In this document: positions 22,494 to 33,284 of the stretch, in pieces
Position numbering within the stretch: the first letter of the stretch is position 1
How the letters are laid out: every line of letters starts with the position of its first letter
Source: Arachnopeziza araneosa
Taxonomy: Eukaryota > Ascomycota > Leotiomycetes > Helotiales > Arachnopezizaceae
Assembly: GCA_003988855.1 (NCBI GenBank)
Contig: QYAI01000075.1
Span: 62,001 to 126,000 of the forward strand
DNA: 64,000 nt
Direction: 5' to 3'
Program-made: the position numbers and the translations under genes
The notes under the pieces: model-generated
What the model was told of the DNA's origin: nothing
The model's input: only the letters and a program-made list of their open reading frames with translations
Databases searched by the model: none

Positions 22494-23995
22494 ATGACAA
22501 TCCTCTCGAGAACCATTCTTCGAACTCCGAGAATCACATCGAGATTTCTATCTCCTACCATACCCAGGATCCGATTCCAGAAAACAGCAGCGAGAAACAT
22601 GGGATCCGTCAGCGCCATCGATTCGAGCATCTTCCGCTCCCTGTTCGGGACTGAGGAGATGAGAAAGGTGCGAAAACACAGTTCGATCCTTACTGAGTAT
22701 TCTAACATTCCTAGGTCTTCGATGATAATGCCTACATAGCACGCTGCGTGGACGCCGAGACGGCACTCGCACGCGCACAATCCCAATGCGGAATCATCCC
22801 CTCTCACATCGGCGAAGCCATCACCACATCCTGCAAAGCGAGCACGCTGGATCTGGAACGCCTACGCCACGAGACGGAGATCGTGGGCTATCCCATCCTC
22901 CCTCTCGTCCGCCAACTGGTCTCCATGTGTCCCGAGGAGGCGGGGAAATACGTCCACTGGGGAGCGACGACGCAAGATATCATGGATCTGGCATCCGTAC
23001 TACAGATGAAGACGGGGTTGGAGATGATCTCGGCTTCTCTGGATGAGGTTTGTAAGGCGCTGGAGCACCTGGCTGAGAAGTACAAAGATACTCCCATGGC
23101 CGGCCGGACTCATCTCCAGCACGCGCTCCCGGTGACCTTTGGATACAAAGCCGCGGTCTGGCTGAGCGGCCTGCAGAGACATCGAGAGAGGTTAGCACAA
23201 TTGAAGCCTAGAGCACTGATGGTGCAGTATGGCGGTGCCGCCGGGACATTAGCCAGTCTGGGGAGTGGCGATGATGGATTACGAGTGAGAGCCGAGCTGG
23301 CACGGGAACTGGGACTGGAGAACCCATCGATTACATGGCACGTCGCACGCGACGGGGTTGCAGAAACCATCAACTTCCTCGCCCTGCTCGGCGGCACCCT
23401 CGGAAAGATCGCCCTCGACCTGATCATCATGTCATCCAACGAGCTCTCGGAAGTCAGCGAGCCCTTCGTACCACACCGCGGCGCCAGCTCCACCATGCCG
23501 CAGAAGCGCAACCCCATCTCCTCGGAAGTCATCCTCGCCGCGAGCAAGCTCCTGCGCTCACACGCCGGCCTCGTGCTCGACGGCATGGTCGCCGACTTTG
23601 AGCGTGCGAGCGGCCCCTGGCATCTCGAGTGGGTCGCCGTGCCCGAGAGCTTCGTCCTGGCCGCCGGCGCGCTGCACCAAGCCGATTTCGCCCTCAGCGG
23701 ACTCGTCGTCAATGAGCGGATGATGGAGAAGAACCTGGCGTCCACGAGAGGCTTGATCGTGGGTGAGGCCGTCATGATGGGCTTGGCGCCGCATATTGGG
23801 AGAGGGAAGGCCCATGATGTGGTATACGAGGCGTGTAAGGAGAGTATCGAGGGAGATCTAGGGTTATTTGAGAGCTTGGTCAAGAGAACCGAGGTGGTGG
23901 ATGCGTTGGGTGAGGCGGAGCTGAAGAAGCTCTGCGATCCGCATAATTATCTGGGCGCTTCGCAGCAGATGGTGGATGATGTGTTGCGGAGGTAA
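22494..23995 (+). CDS. Fumarase-superfamily lyase, PcaB / adenylosuccinate-lyase-like
   Basis: About 484 aa; exons 22494-22667 and 22715-23995. The mature part starts SIFRSLFGTEEMRKVFDDNA and has the two classic conserved regions: TTQDIMD and the signature SSTMPQKRNP near residue 316-326, with the THLQHALPVTFGYK region between. This layout is that of bacterial 3-carboxy-cis,cis-muconate cycloisomerase (PcaB) and related adenylosuccinate-lyase-like enzymes. The first 35 residues are basic and hydroxylated without acids (RTILRTPRITSRFL), typical of a mitochondrial presequence; a second ATG (MGSVSAID) could give a cytosolic form. The classical fungal muconate enzyme is an unrelated beta-propeller, so the exact reaction is open: cycloisomerisation, or elimination from a substituted succinate. 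Its place in the aromatic cluster supports a catabolic role. Confidence 0.85.
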
Positions 23996-23997
23996 TG

Positions 23998-24240
23998 GAT
24001 GAATTGAGGATTGTTAGGCCGTCTGGATGATGGACAGAAGTAACATGATGAATTGAGGGTTGTTAGGGCCATCTGTATGAATGTACAGAAGTAACAGATG
24101 AATTAAGGATTGTTACTCTGGGTTCCCCAGATGATATTCTCTGAGATAACAAGATGTCAATTGAACATGTTAACTGAGGAGTATCAATTTAACCCCTGGA
24201 TGATATGCTAGGAGGTAAGAAGATGTCAATTGAGGACCTC
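23998..24240 (+). repeat. Short tandem repeats downstream of the lyase gene
   Basis: About 2.4 imperfect copies of a ~50-bp unit starting GATGAATTGAGG (23998, about 24046, about 24097). Then comes a second pair containing AAGATGTCAATTGA near 24150 and 24219. Non-coding. Confidence 0.65.
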
Positions 24241-25113
24241 TATTTCAGCCTCTAACGATGTGCTGCCGCAGTTACAATATCAATCAACAACTGTGAATCT
24301 AGACACTGCCATGTCAACAATGACATCTCCGTCCACGTTATCTATTTGCACCGCAAGCGAGACTTCCAGCGAGCATGTTAATGCAACCTGGTCTGATATA
24401 GCGCGTGGATATATCTCCATCTACCCCTCGGCCATGCGATTGAGCCTAACGGTCGCTATATAAGGCAATACGAATCTGTCTATTTCACGGGCCGAGGGGG
24501 AATAGCAGCACCGTCGTCGGCTCGCCGATGCAGCATAGATTAGCCGCTGTGGCCGACGTCCATCCCATCTCCAGTGCGTGTCGCTGAGCATGCTGTCAAG
24601 TACCACCACCTCCCACATAGGTGGCCAGGCGTGACTCTATGGCCGGCGTCCAGCACCGGCACGAGCAGGAGGGGCTGATGGGAAGAATCACCAACATCAG
24701 ACGTCGCTCGTTTCCCGTGGGGCTGGACCAACCCCCTTCGCTTCCCGCCGCTCCCTCCCTACCCCACAAACAGCCGCCACCTTAGGACCCACCACGACAT
24801 ACCAAACAAGCCGTCGAGGGCGCAAAGGTACAACCCCAGACATGCATCGAGGCCGGCTCTCAAACCACAAGTCACCTCAGATCAGGCGAGTATATCAACG
24901 ACGGCGTGATATGACATCCCTAGCCATCCATTCTTCTTTTCATTAAAAAATAAAATTCCTCCCCCTCTCATCCTCGTCCGCTCTCTCGCCAAAAACCCCC
25001 CCAACGCCTGATCAAAACAAAAACAAACCCTCCTCCTCCTCTCCCGTCGCCCTCTCACGCCGCACCACCTCTCAACTCCTCACACCCAGAGCGCCGCTCA
25101 CCACACATCCAGA
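24241..25113. other. Intergenic, promoter and pyrimidine-rich leader of the dioxygenase gene
   Basis: No supported gene. TACCCCAC at 24760-24767 is the reverse complement of GTGGGGTA. From about 24950 to 25110 the plus strand is strongly C/T-rich, typical of fungal core promoters and leaders just before a start codon. Confidence 0.5.
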
Positions 25114-27022
25114 ATGTCCGAGACGTCGTCCTCAGAGACGTCGCACGCGACCGGGACGTCGGCCGAGTACGTCAAGGTGCCACGCTTCCCCAAGGAGGAC
25201 CCGCAGAAGATCTTTCACTACACGGACCTGCAGCGGTCGCAGGCCACGCGCGCCAACGACCCCTATACCTACCTGTGCGGCTTCGGGAACCGCCACTGCT
25301 CCGAGGTGATTCCGGGCACGCTGCCGGCCGCCCAGAACAACCCGCAGGAGAACCGCTTCGGCCTCTACACCGAGGGCATCACGTACAGCGCGTTCGCGGC
25401 GCCGCGGGAGAAGAACATGAGCACGTACATGTACCGGGTGCGGCCGAGTGCGGCGCATGGTGAGTGCATCTTTTCTTTTCGTGTGAGGTGCAAGGCGGGA
25501 GAAGAGAGAGTGTGATGTAACAAGATGGAGGGGATAGGTGTGAGAGGAGAGGTGTATGAAGTGGAATATAACAAGGCGGAGAAGATACGTGGGAGAGAAG
25601 AGGAGAGGTGTTGAACGTGGAATATAACAAGGCGGAGAAGATAGCTGTGAGAGGAAAAGGTGTATAAAATGGAATTGAGTGCAGCGAAGAGCAGACGGAA
25701 CGAGCTAACACGCAAACAGATGGATACAAATCAATAGAGACCAAATCCCACGTGGAGAACTGCTTCCTCTCGCTCAACCCCGCCGTCGCCGTGCTCCCCT
25801 CGCAAGCCGAGTGGACACCGTTCCCACTCCCGCCGTCGACGGAGAGCGTCGACTTCACCGACGGGCTGCACACGCTGGCGGGCTCGGGCGACCCCAACCT
25901 CCGCGAGGGCATCGCGCTGTACGTGTACATGATCAACGCGTCCATGGCGGCGGCGTCGCGGGCCTTCTGCAACCAGGACGGCGACTTTTTGCTGTGCGCG
26001 CAGCAGGGCAGCCTCGTGATCCAGACGGAGATGGGCCTGCTCTTCCTCCAGCCCGGCGAGATCTGCGTACTGCAGCGCGGTGTCCGCTGGGCCGTCAACC
26101 TCGCGCCCGGGACGGCCCAGGCCCGCGGCTACGTCGTCGAGGTCTGGGGCTCGACGTGGGAATTACCCGATCTGGGCCCCCTGGGCGGGCATGGCTTGGC
26201 CAACCCGCGCGACTTCCTCTTCCCCGTGGCGCACATCGACGCCGAGCTGCACCGGCCACATACCATCGTGTGCAAGCTCAACGGCGCGCTCGAGGGCCTG
26301 GCGCTGGACCACTCGCCCTTTGACGTGCTGGCCTGGCACGGCAATGTCGTGCCCTACAAGTACGACCTGACCAAGTTTGCCTCGCAGAACGCCACGTCCA
26401 TCGACCACACGGACCCGTCAGTCAACACGGTGCTGACGGCCTTCAGCAACGCGCGCACCATGGCGCCGCTGTGCGACTTTCTGTGGTTCGGTCCGCGCTG
26501 GGACGTGGCAGCCAACTCGCTGCGCCTGCCCTACTACCACCGCAACGCAGCCTCTGAGTTCCTGGCCTGCCTGTACGGCAACGGCCTCGGCCGCAGCGAC
26601 GACTTCAAACCCGGCGGCGGCAGCTTCGAGGGCGGCCACACGCCGCACGGCGGCAACGACGAGAGCTACGTCGTCGAGGGCTGCCTGCAGGAGAACCAGC
26701 CGCGCCGCATCCTCGAGGACCAGATGACCGTCATGGTCGAGAGCAGCCGCACTTGGCTATGGACCGAGTACGCCCGCACCGGCTGCGGCGTCATGAGTCC
26801 GCAGGGCACCGATCCGCGGGCCTGGGACCGGATGCCGGTGAGTTTTTCCTTCTCCTTCCTTCCTCCTTCTTTCCTCCCTCCTCTTCCCATACTAACCCCC
26901 CACAGGACCGCTTCTCCACCTACCCCGGCATCCAGGACCTGCTCAAGCGCGTGCGGGAGGAGAAGGAGGCCGAGAAGAAGAGGCTGGACTACTACCACCA
27001 GGCGACCATGGGAAAGTTCTAA
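25114..27022 (+). CDS. Homogentisate 1,2-dioxygenase family ring-cleavage enzyme (divergent)
   Basis: Non-heme Fe(II) cupin dioxygenase of about 526 aa; exons 25114-25459, 25720-26837, 26906-27022. Early motifs: YLCGFGNRHCSEVIPGTLP and QNNPQENRFGLYTEGI. The iron-site motifs are all present: IDHTDPSVNTVL (second-sphere His, about 343), PYYHRNAASEF (His and Glu ligands, about 388-395) and GGHTPHGGN (third ligand His, about 425). The family normally has about 440-480 residues, so this protein is long, with a Ser/Thr-rich N-terminal extension and a charged C-terminal helix. Very GC-rich. Classical enzymes open homogentisate to maleylacetoacetate, but no isomerase or fumarylacetoacetase gene is nearby, whereas maleylacetate reductase is. 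A different substrate (hydroquinone- or gentisate-like) is therefore possible. Confidence 0.88.
25518..25678 (+). repeat. Minisatellite inside intron 1 of the dioxygenase gene
   Basis: Three imperfect copies of a 50-56-bp unit beginning AACAAGGCGGAGAAGATA and ending GTGGAATAT, filling most of a 260-nt intron. Other introns in the window are 41-108 nt. Confidence 0.75.
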
Positions 27023-27538
27023 CCCGGATCGCGCAAGATCGTCAGCCGCTGGGCGAGTTCATGTCCGCACTTGGCGAGGTGGGAGGATCGTTTTGTTTGG
27101 CGAGTTGAGAGACACCAATTTGGTTGGCGAGTGGCAGGGTTGTTGTGGCGGCTATGTGCTGTGGTGGCTACTGTTGATAGCAGTGTTGAATGGCAAGGTT
27201 GTGGTGGCTATCTGTTGGAGTTGGTCAAAGCTATTTATTCGCGAGGGACATGTTCGACAAATCAGATTGAAGGAGTCGTGAGATTGACATGATATGACAG
27301 GTTGGATTCGATTCATATGTGCATACCCCCTTTTGTAGCTACAATATTTGGTTCGGTTAACTAAACAATAAATTGCAAGAAGAGACGCCGGCCTGACCCC
27401 TACCCCGCCCACCAGCCAATGTGGTGTGTTCGCCAAGCTAAGACAAGACTCGTCGAGGCCGTAAGATATACACCGAAAACCAAGACGCCATTTTGGATGA
27501 GGATCTTTTATCTGTGACACGGTCAGGTTGAATGACTC
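27023..27538. other. Convergent intergenic region
   Basis: Lies between the dioxygenase stop and the stop of the regulator gene. Contains degenerate GGTTGTGGTGGCTAT-type repeats (27120-27220) and a TACCCCGC at 27411-27418 that is not in a promoter. No gene seen. Confidence 0.45.
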
Positions 27539-30500
27539 TCACTGTCCACCCATCTCGACATCCACGAGTGCATCACTCATGATTCTGAGGACCTTGCTAA
27601 ACATGCCGACGCGAGCTCTCCACCGCCCGATATCCTCAAGTAATCGTGCATAATCGAGGAGGATCCTCCGTGCGGCCTCGTAACCAGATCGATGCACGAC
27701 GCCGTCGAAGCAGATGCTCCCTCCTTCTCGGATAAACCGACTTGCGGCATCGTCAGATCCTCCATCTCTTCCATTGCCATCACTGGGGATGAGACCCGTG
27801 AGGCCAACCGAGATCCAATCTACATCATCCGTGAGATCAAAACCTGTATTGGGAGGTTGTTGGTCGGGTGAGGGATTGGCCATGAAGACGTAGAGTCCGA
27901 GGATCAGGGCGGAGAGGAAGAGTGACGAAGTCGCGTGAAAAGGATCTCCATCTGATGCGCGCCGATTACTCATCACTTTGAATGTTTGCGCGGCGTGGAG
28001 GCAAGCCCGTCGTGCGCTGGGGGTTGTGGTCCATTCGGCTATATCGTCCAGTGCTTGATGGGCTGCTTCTGCACCTGCGCATCCAGCTCCTGTTTCAAAG
28101 AGGCGGATGTCGGCGCAGAGCATGATGTTCATGTTGTGCCATAGGATGAGACAATTGGGGTTGATGGCGTTGAAGAGTATGTTGTATTTGGAGAGGACGG
28201 ACATGATGAGATTTGGGGCGTTGGCTGCAGAGGGATCCAGGGAGAAGGTGAGTGCGGGGATGAATGACTGAGCGGAGGCGCGCGTTTGGTGGCCGGAAAG
28301 GAGGCGGTGGAAATGAGAGGAGATACGGAGGCGAAGGATGGAGAGGATACCAACCACGGCCAAGGGTTCGACGGTAGCACTTAGAGGAGGGAAAGAGGTA
28401 GATGTTGGGGTGAGGGTGAAGATTGGCATGCATTGAGGATGCGTGATGGTTGAGCCTAGTTGAGACCATTTCTGCGCAGTAGTTGCTGAGAATAAGGTAT
28501 TATCACAAGGAAGAGTGACTTGAATGTTGTTCGTGGACATGATGGGCGAAGTGTGTAACATGCCAGAATACCAAGTATCGACCATGGTAAGGGCGATGAC
28601 AAGTCTAAAATATTAGCGAGGTATCTGAATCGGTGCATGTACATACCGTTTCACACATTCGATTCTTGCCCAAGCTTTCCACCTATTTTCGAGATCTGGA
28701 ATCTGTGCAAAGAATGCATCATTGATAGGTGGACTTTCAGTCTGATTAAAGAGACCATGTCTTTGAGCCGTCTGAAGATCATCAGTAAGGTAACGACATC
28801 ATCTTTGAGTCTTACCGTAATCAGATTGGTGTAGAGCATCTGACATTGGGATTGATGAATATGCGACTATTTTATTAGTCAAATTCTTAGACGGAGACAT
28901 TACATACTCCAGTCATTTCGGAAAGATTCAACAGCAGGATCGCGCTAGCTAAGCTGAACAGTTGGTCGATGCGTCGACCTTCATGAAGCAAGCCGGGATT
29001 TAGTTCGTTTGATACCTGTTCCAGTGCTTTCTGATTACGGTTAGTAGAGATGGTGAATGAACAAACCCGGCCTTACCGAAAAAGTTTGTTTCACAAATGC
29101 CGTCGCTCCTTTGGTCTGTAGTATTGTTAAACCAATCAGACACATGGTGAACAATAAAGAGGTCGGAGCAGTCTTTGGACAGAAGGTGGCGGTATGAATA
29201 AATGGTTGAAGGGGATGGAATTGTCGAAAGTAGAGATCCAAACCAATATCGAAAATTTCCGCAGGAGGGAAATTCGACGGAGGATCAACGATGACCGAAT
29301 TCGTTGGGCCATGAGTCGATCTCGAGTCTGAAGGCGAAGAAAAATTCTCTGGAGAACCAAATGCTGCAACTGTCTGATCTCCAACGACTGGATTCATGCT
29401 GACAAACATTCGCTGCAGTCGTTCTCTACAATCTTCATCCAGACCCCAACGCGATCCGCATTGTCGGTTCTGTTCCATGGCTTCCGGAGATAAGTTGCCG
29501 TTCGAAAAAAGGTTGTCCTCGGGTTTCATTGCGACGTCAGCCCAGAGTGTCGGCATCAGGCGGAGAGGGTTGCTCTGTCGATTCGGCCAACATCGTTCGA
29601 CCTTGGTGAAGCGTTCATTTGGAATTAATGTACTCGGTGAACTTGGATTCCGCAACGATTGAGACTCCGATGCTGCTAATGATGATGCTCTCTTCTCTGG
29701 ATGTCGGGAGGCGCCATTGGTATTGTCATAGCTCGGAAGGCTCGCGCTTTGTATTTGAGAATCGAGTTCAAATTGATCAAACCAGGTCTGTAAATCTTGA
29801 GGCATGATGGAAACGTCAGCACCTAGTTCACCCATGCCTGGTGTTAATTGGCCAGGGATGCCGCCGAGTCTTTCCGAGTACAGGTCACCGCCGAAGCTGA
29901 ATCGTGGTGTGTTGACGGTTGATCTCTCCATCGGCCGAAATTCTGTCTCTGGTTGCGCGAGTCGCGGATCGAGGTTGGGATCAATATGAGAAGCGTGGTG
30001 AGCGGCGGGAATCTCCATGTTCCAGCCTTGAGGGTGAGGGATCTCAGGAATCCCATGATGGTTCGTGTTACTCATGACGGAATCCATCGCGCCGTTTCCC
30101 CAGTTCTGACGTGACGCAAGAAGCGCGAGATGATCTAATCCAGAGGGGAACGGATGAGGATGTTCCTGATGGCCTTGGAGTGATGGTGGTTCCAGTGCTG
30201 GATCAATCATGGACATGCGACGTTGAGCCTGGGGAGTGGGTGCCGGAGCACCTCTGGGTGAGGGCTGTACCCCATTTGCTACGACACCATTCACCTCGAT
30301 CGTCTCACCTTCTGAAGAGCTCTTCTCGACTTCTTCGCCGACAATCTGAGGATGATTCTTCAGATGGCGAATCAAGACGTCACTGGAACAATTAGTCACG
30401 CTTCGGAATGTTTCGAAACGGGTCGTACCTTCTGGAGAAGCTCTTCTGGCAGCGTGGACATGTGTATGGACGCTCGCCGGTATCTATTCCGGGTCAGTAT

Positions 30501-30684
30501 GGGGAGCATGGTGACGATGACGGACCCGGTCATCGGTTGAGGTCAGTGACTTACGCGACCGTTGATGACGCTTGAGATGTTCGGCCTTGGAGAACCTGCG
30601 CTCGCAGTATCGACATTTCTTGGAGAGCAGCCCCCTGGGTTGAGGGACCCTCTCTCCCCGATCGAGGACTGGGCTCGTAGGCAT
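27539..30684 (-). CDS. C2H2 zinc-finger / fungal_trans transcription factor, Adr1-like
   Basis: Nuclear regulator of about 951 aa with seven exons on the minus strand: 30684-30555, 30483-30429, 30382-29077, 29030-28908, 28866-28816, 28771-28647, 28604-27539. The N-terminus holds two C2H2 fingers: CRYCERRFSKAEHLKRHQRSH, then CPRCQKSFSRSDVLIRHLKNH, joined by TGERPYT; finger 1 and the linker are rebuilt only after splicing. The finger helices (EHLKRH and SDVLIRH) resemble yeast Adr1 and predict G-rich targets. A low-complexity middle with an acidic stretch precedes a fungal-specific TF domain (about 430-800) with NLSEMTGSHIHQSQ, FFAQIPDLENRWKAWARIEC and LVIALTMVDTWYSGML. It sits in the centre of the catabolic genes and is the obvious pathway-specific regulator; that role is inferred. 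Confidence 0.9.
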
Positions 30685-31773
30685 ACTGGAGTCTCAGCCT
30701 CGTATGAGGATTGATGTCGTGTGGGGCTGGTGAAGAGGAAATGCCCCTCTGAGCGGCGCGTCGTCGCAGGAGAAGCAGAACAGAGGATTAGCCGCACGAC
30801 GACCACCGACGCGAGAAGGGCAGCGGGATTAGATGCAGCGGTGGTGTTGCATTGGCGGTGTTAGATGGGTTGTAGGTTTTGAGGATGGACTGGACGGTGT
30901 TGAGATCGGGGAATTGACCAGATGTCGTTGAGGTTTGCTTGGGGGACCGCCTACTGCCCTAAAGCCGATGATCCAGTGATCAGCTCAACTGCCTAGACCA
31001 GACCAACCACTTTGGGGGGGGGGGCGTTTCAGGGTTCCCAAGCGCCTCCCCCAGAAGAAGCGGAGAGCGAAAGGAGGGGTAAGGGCGGTGATGGATAATT
31101 ATGCCCGGCGTCGCCAATCACACCCAGCACTTCATAATCAAGAACGATTGGGCCCCGTCCCTTCTCATCTATGTTGATAGAGTGGCCATTGATTGTGACG
31201 CGCCGTAGGTTAGGGTTAGGGCTAATATGGCAATATACAGCTGCTTGGAATCCGAAAGTTCAGATGGCGCCGCGAGTTTCAGCTACACACGCCCGGCCAT
31301 AGCGACCTGAATATATACCTGCCACCTCGGCCCGGAATCTTCCTCGACCAGATCGCCTTCACCATGACCCCTTCAGCCTAGCCTCAGATCCGTGTGTCAG
31401 CGCCTCTCCCCGGATTTGGCCACGCCGGGGACTTCGGAGATGAATGCCTTCAAAGGCCTCCTGGCCCCGACCCGATTCAACATGGACGTGACATCTTGGC
31501 AGACGGCCGTCCATACCACAGTGTCATCACCAGACCCCAAGAGTCATAGACCCGTGGCAGAATACGAACAAAGTCTTTACACGTCGCTCTATTCTTGAAA
31601 ACTTCAGAACCTTCACATCTTGCCTGATATCCGAACTTGGACTAGAGTAGAGATCTTGGCAACGTACTCCCAGACCATCCCCATTGCCTCACCAGACACC
31701 AAGTCTCTAGATTTGTTCTAGATTGCAAACAAATCCTCACATATCCCTCTCCAATCTCCCCAAAACCCACGCT
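30685..31773. other. Intergenic between regulator and SDR
   Basis: About 1.1 kb upstream of the regulator. Features: a run of 12 G near 31014-31024, AGGGGTAAG near 31075, and two TTAGGG units (31209-31221) resembling a telobox. No supported gene. Confidence 0.45.
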
Positions 31774-32770
31774 TCAAATCTTACTCTTCTTACTCGGATC
31801 CCAACTCGTATTCGGATCCATCAAGAATGCCTGCCCAAGCCCCAAAACTCTGCTGTTCTCCTTCCCCAACCACGCCGGCTCCAACTCCCACAATTTGTCT
31901 TCAATCTCATAACTCTCTCCTCCAGCAGCGTACACAATCTTTCCCCAGAACTCTTTCTTCTCCCCACCATTTGCCGTCGCACAGATCAAGATTGACTTCG
32001 CGACATCCTCGGGTTGGTTCTCGGGCAGATTCCGCTCCCTCCAACCAACTTCGATCCCTTTAACCATGCCAGTTTCTACTCTTGATCAGTATCTCCATAG
32101 TCTTCTTTGATTCAGACTTACTCGTCATCCACGGACACACCACATTGATCCTGCATCCCTCTCTCTGAGCCGCAATCCGCTGTCCTCGCATCAAGCCGAT
32201 GACGCCATGTTTGCTCGCCGTGTAGATGGCCAATCCAGTACTCTCCTTGAAGCCTGCGATGGATGAGACCATAACCAACTCCCCGCCTCCATTCTGGCGG
32301 AGGTAATGGAGACCGATCCGGGCGGTAAAGAGACAACCTCTCAGATTCACGTCAATCTCTTTGGTGCTGGGCTCCTTCATCACATCCTGATCAGGAAGAA
32401 AAGGGTCCTGAGGCAGTGAGACGCCAGCATTGGCGACGACGATGTCGATCTTTCCATACAGATCCAATGCTGCTTTGAAGAGAGCAAGCTGTTCCGAGTA
32501 GGACGTGGTGTCGCAGTGTTGGAATTTGACCTTCTCGGAATTTAGAGAGGATTGGAGAGCGTGACCGAGCTGGTCGGCGACGTCTCCAAAAACGATCCTG
32601 GCTCCATTTTCTAGGAACAATCAACATTTGCAGCGTTTGAGGAGTTGGCAAGACTGACGATGAAACAATTGCACCGCTTCTCTCCCAATTCCTGTTGATC
32701 CTCCTGTTAAAACGACCACCTTGTCTTTCAGCAAAGACAGAAGAGAATTATCTAGCTCGAGATGGGTCAT
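31774..32770 (-). CDS. Short-chain dehydrogenase/reductase
   Basis: NAD(P)-dependent oxidoreductase of about 300 aa; exons 32770-32659, 32610-32122, 32075-31774. Rossmann motif LTGGSTGIG (residues 21-29), acidic VFGDVAD after beta-2, VANAGVS, catalytic Ser in MVSSIAGFKES, Y-x3-K in YTASKHG (about 170) and VVCPWMTKTGMVKG. The form resembles the 15-hydroxyprostaglandin-dehydrogenase-like classical SDRs of fungi. It is divergent from the FAD monooxygenase over a 514-bp promoter, suggesting consecutive use, for example oxidation of an alcohol or semialdehyde around ring hydroxylation or cleavage. The substrate is unknown. Confidence 0.88.
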
Positions 32771-33284
32771 ATTTTCAGTCTGAAACGTTATATCAGCAAT
32801 TGGAGTTCAATGGCCTGATCTCTCTCCAGCACCAGATATCATTCTCGTTCCACAAGTGGAACATAAGCCCATCGGTGGTCTCATGTGATCGCACGTCCAG
32901 ACGCCAGAGACGAAAAGTCGTTGGAAGTCTCGTTCCTCTCCTCCCCATCCGCCGGGGGATTTCCGAGCAGGAGGGACGGCTGACAGCGCCTCCAGCGCCT
33001 CCAACGCCTCGTCCGGTGCGGGGTAGCTTGGGCAGTCGGAGTACCCCACCAGACCTCCACACAGCAAGTCATCCACGCCCCACATACCCGGCCATCGCTC
33101 GACCTTCCCCAGAACTGAAGCAGTTCACGCTAGAGGGTCAAAAAGATGCAGGACGATCAATCTACCTACCCGGACTCCTGGGCTGCTGAACTTCTTCTAC
33201 CCATGAAATTATTTATATCTTCTGACTTTGTTGACATCTCCATTGACTTGACAACTTGAGCAAAATCCCAATTCGGCTACAGAT
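32771..33284. promoter_or_regulatory. Divergent promoter, SDR / FAD monooxygenase
   Basis: 514 bp with two copies of the G-rich word close together: GCGGGGTA at 33018-33025 and TACCCCAC at 33042-33049, in opposite orientation 16 bp apart. No gene of its own is supported, although a chance frame spans much of it. Confidence 0.45.

Noticed and set aside
32695..33189. A 164-aa plus-strand frame over the SDR start and divergent promoter
   Set aside because: It overlaps the SDR first exon antisense, starts at a non-ATG codon and has no recognisable motif; it covers a promoter with regulatory words.
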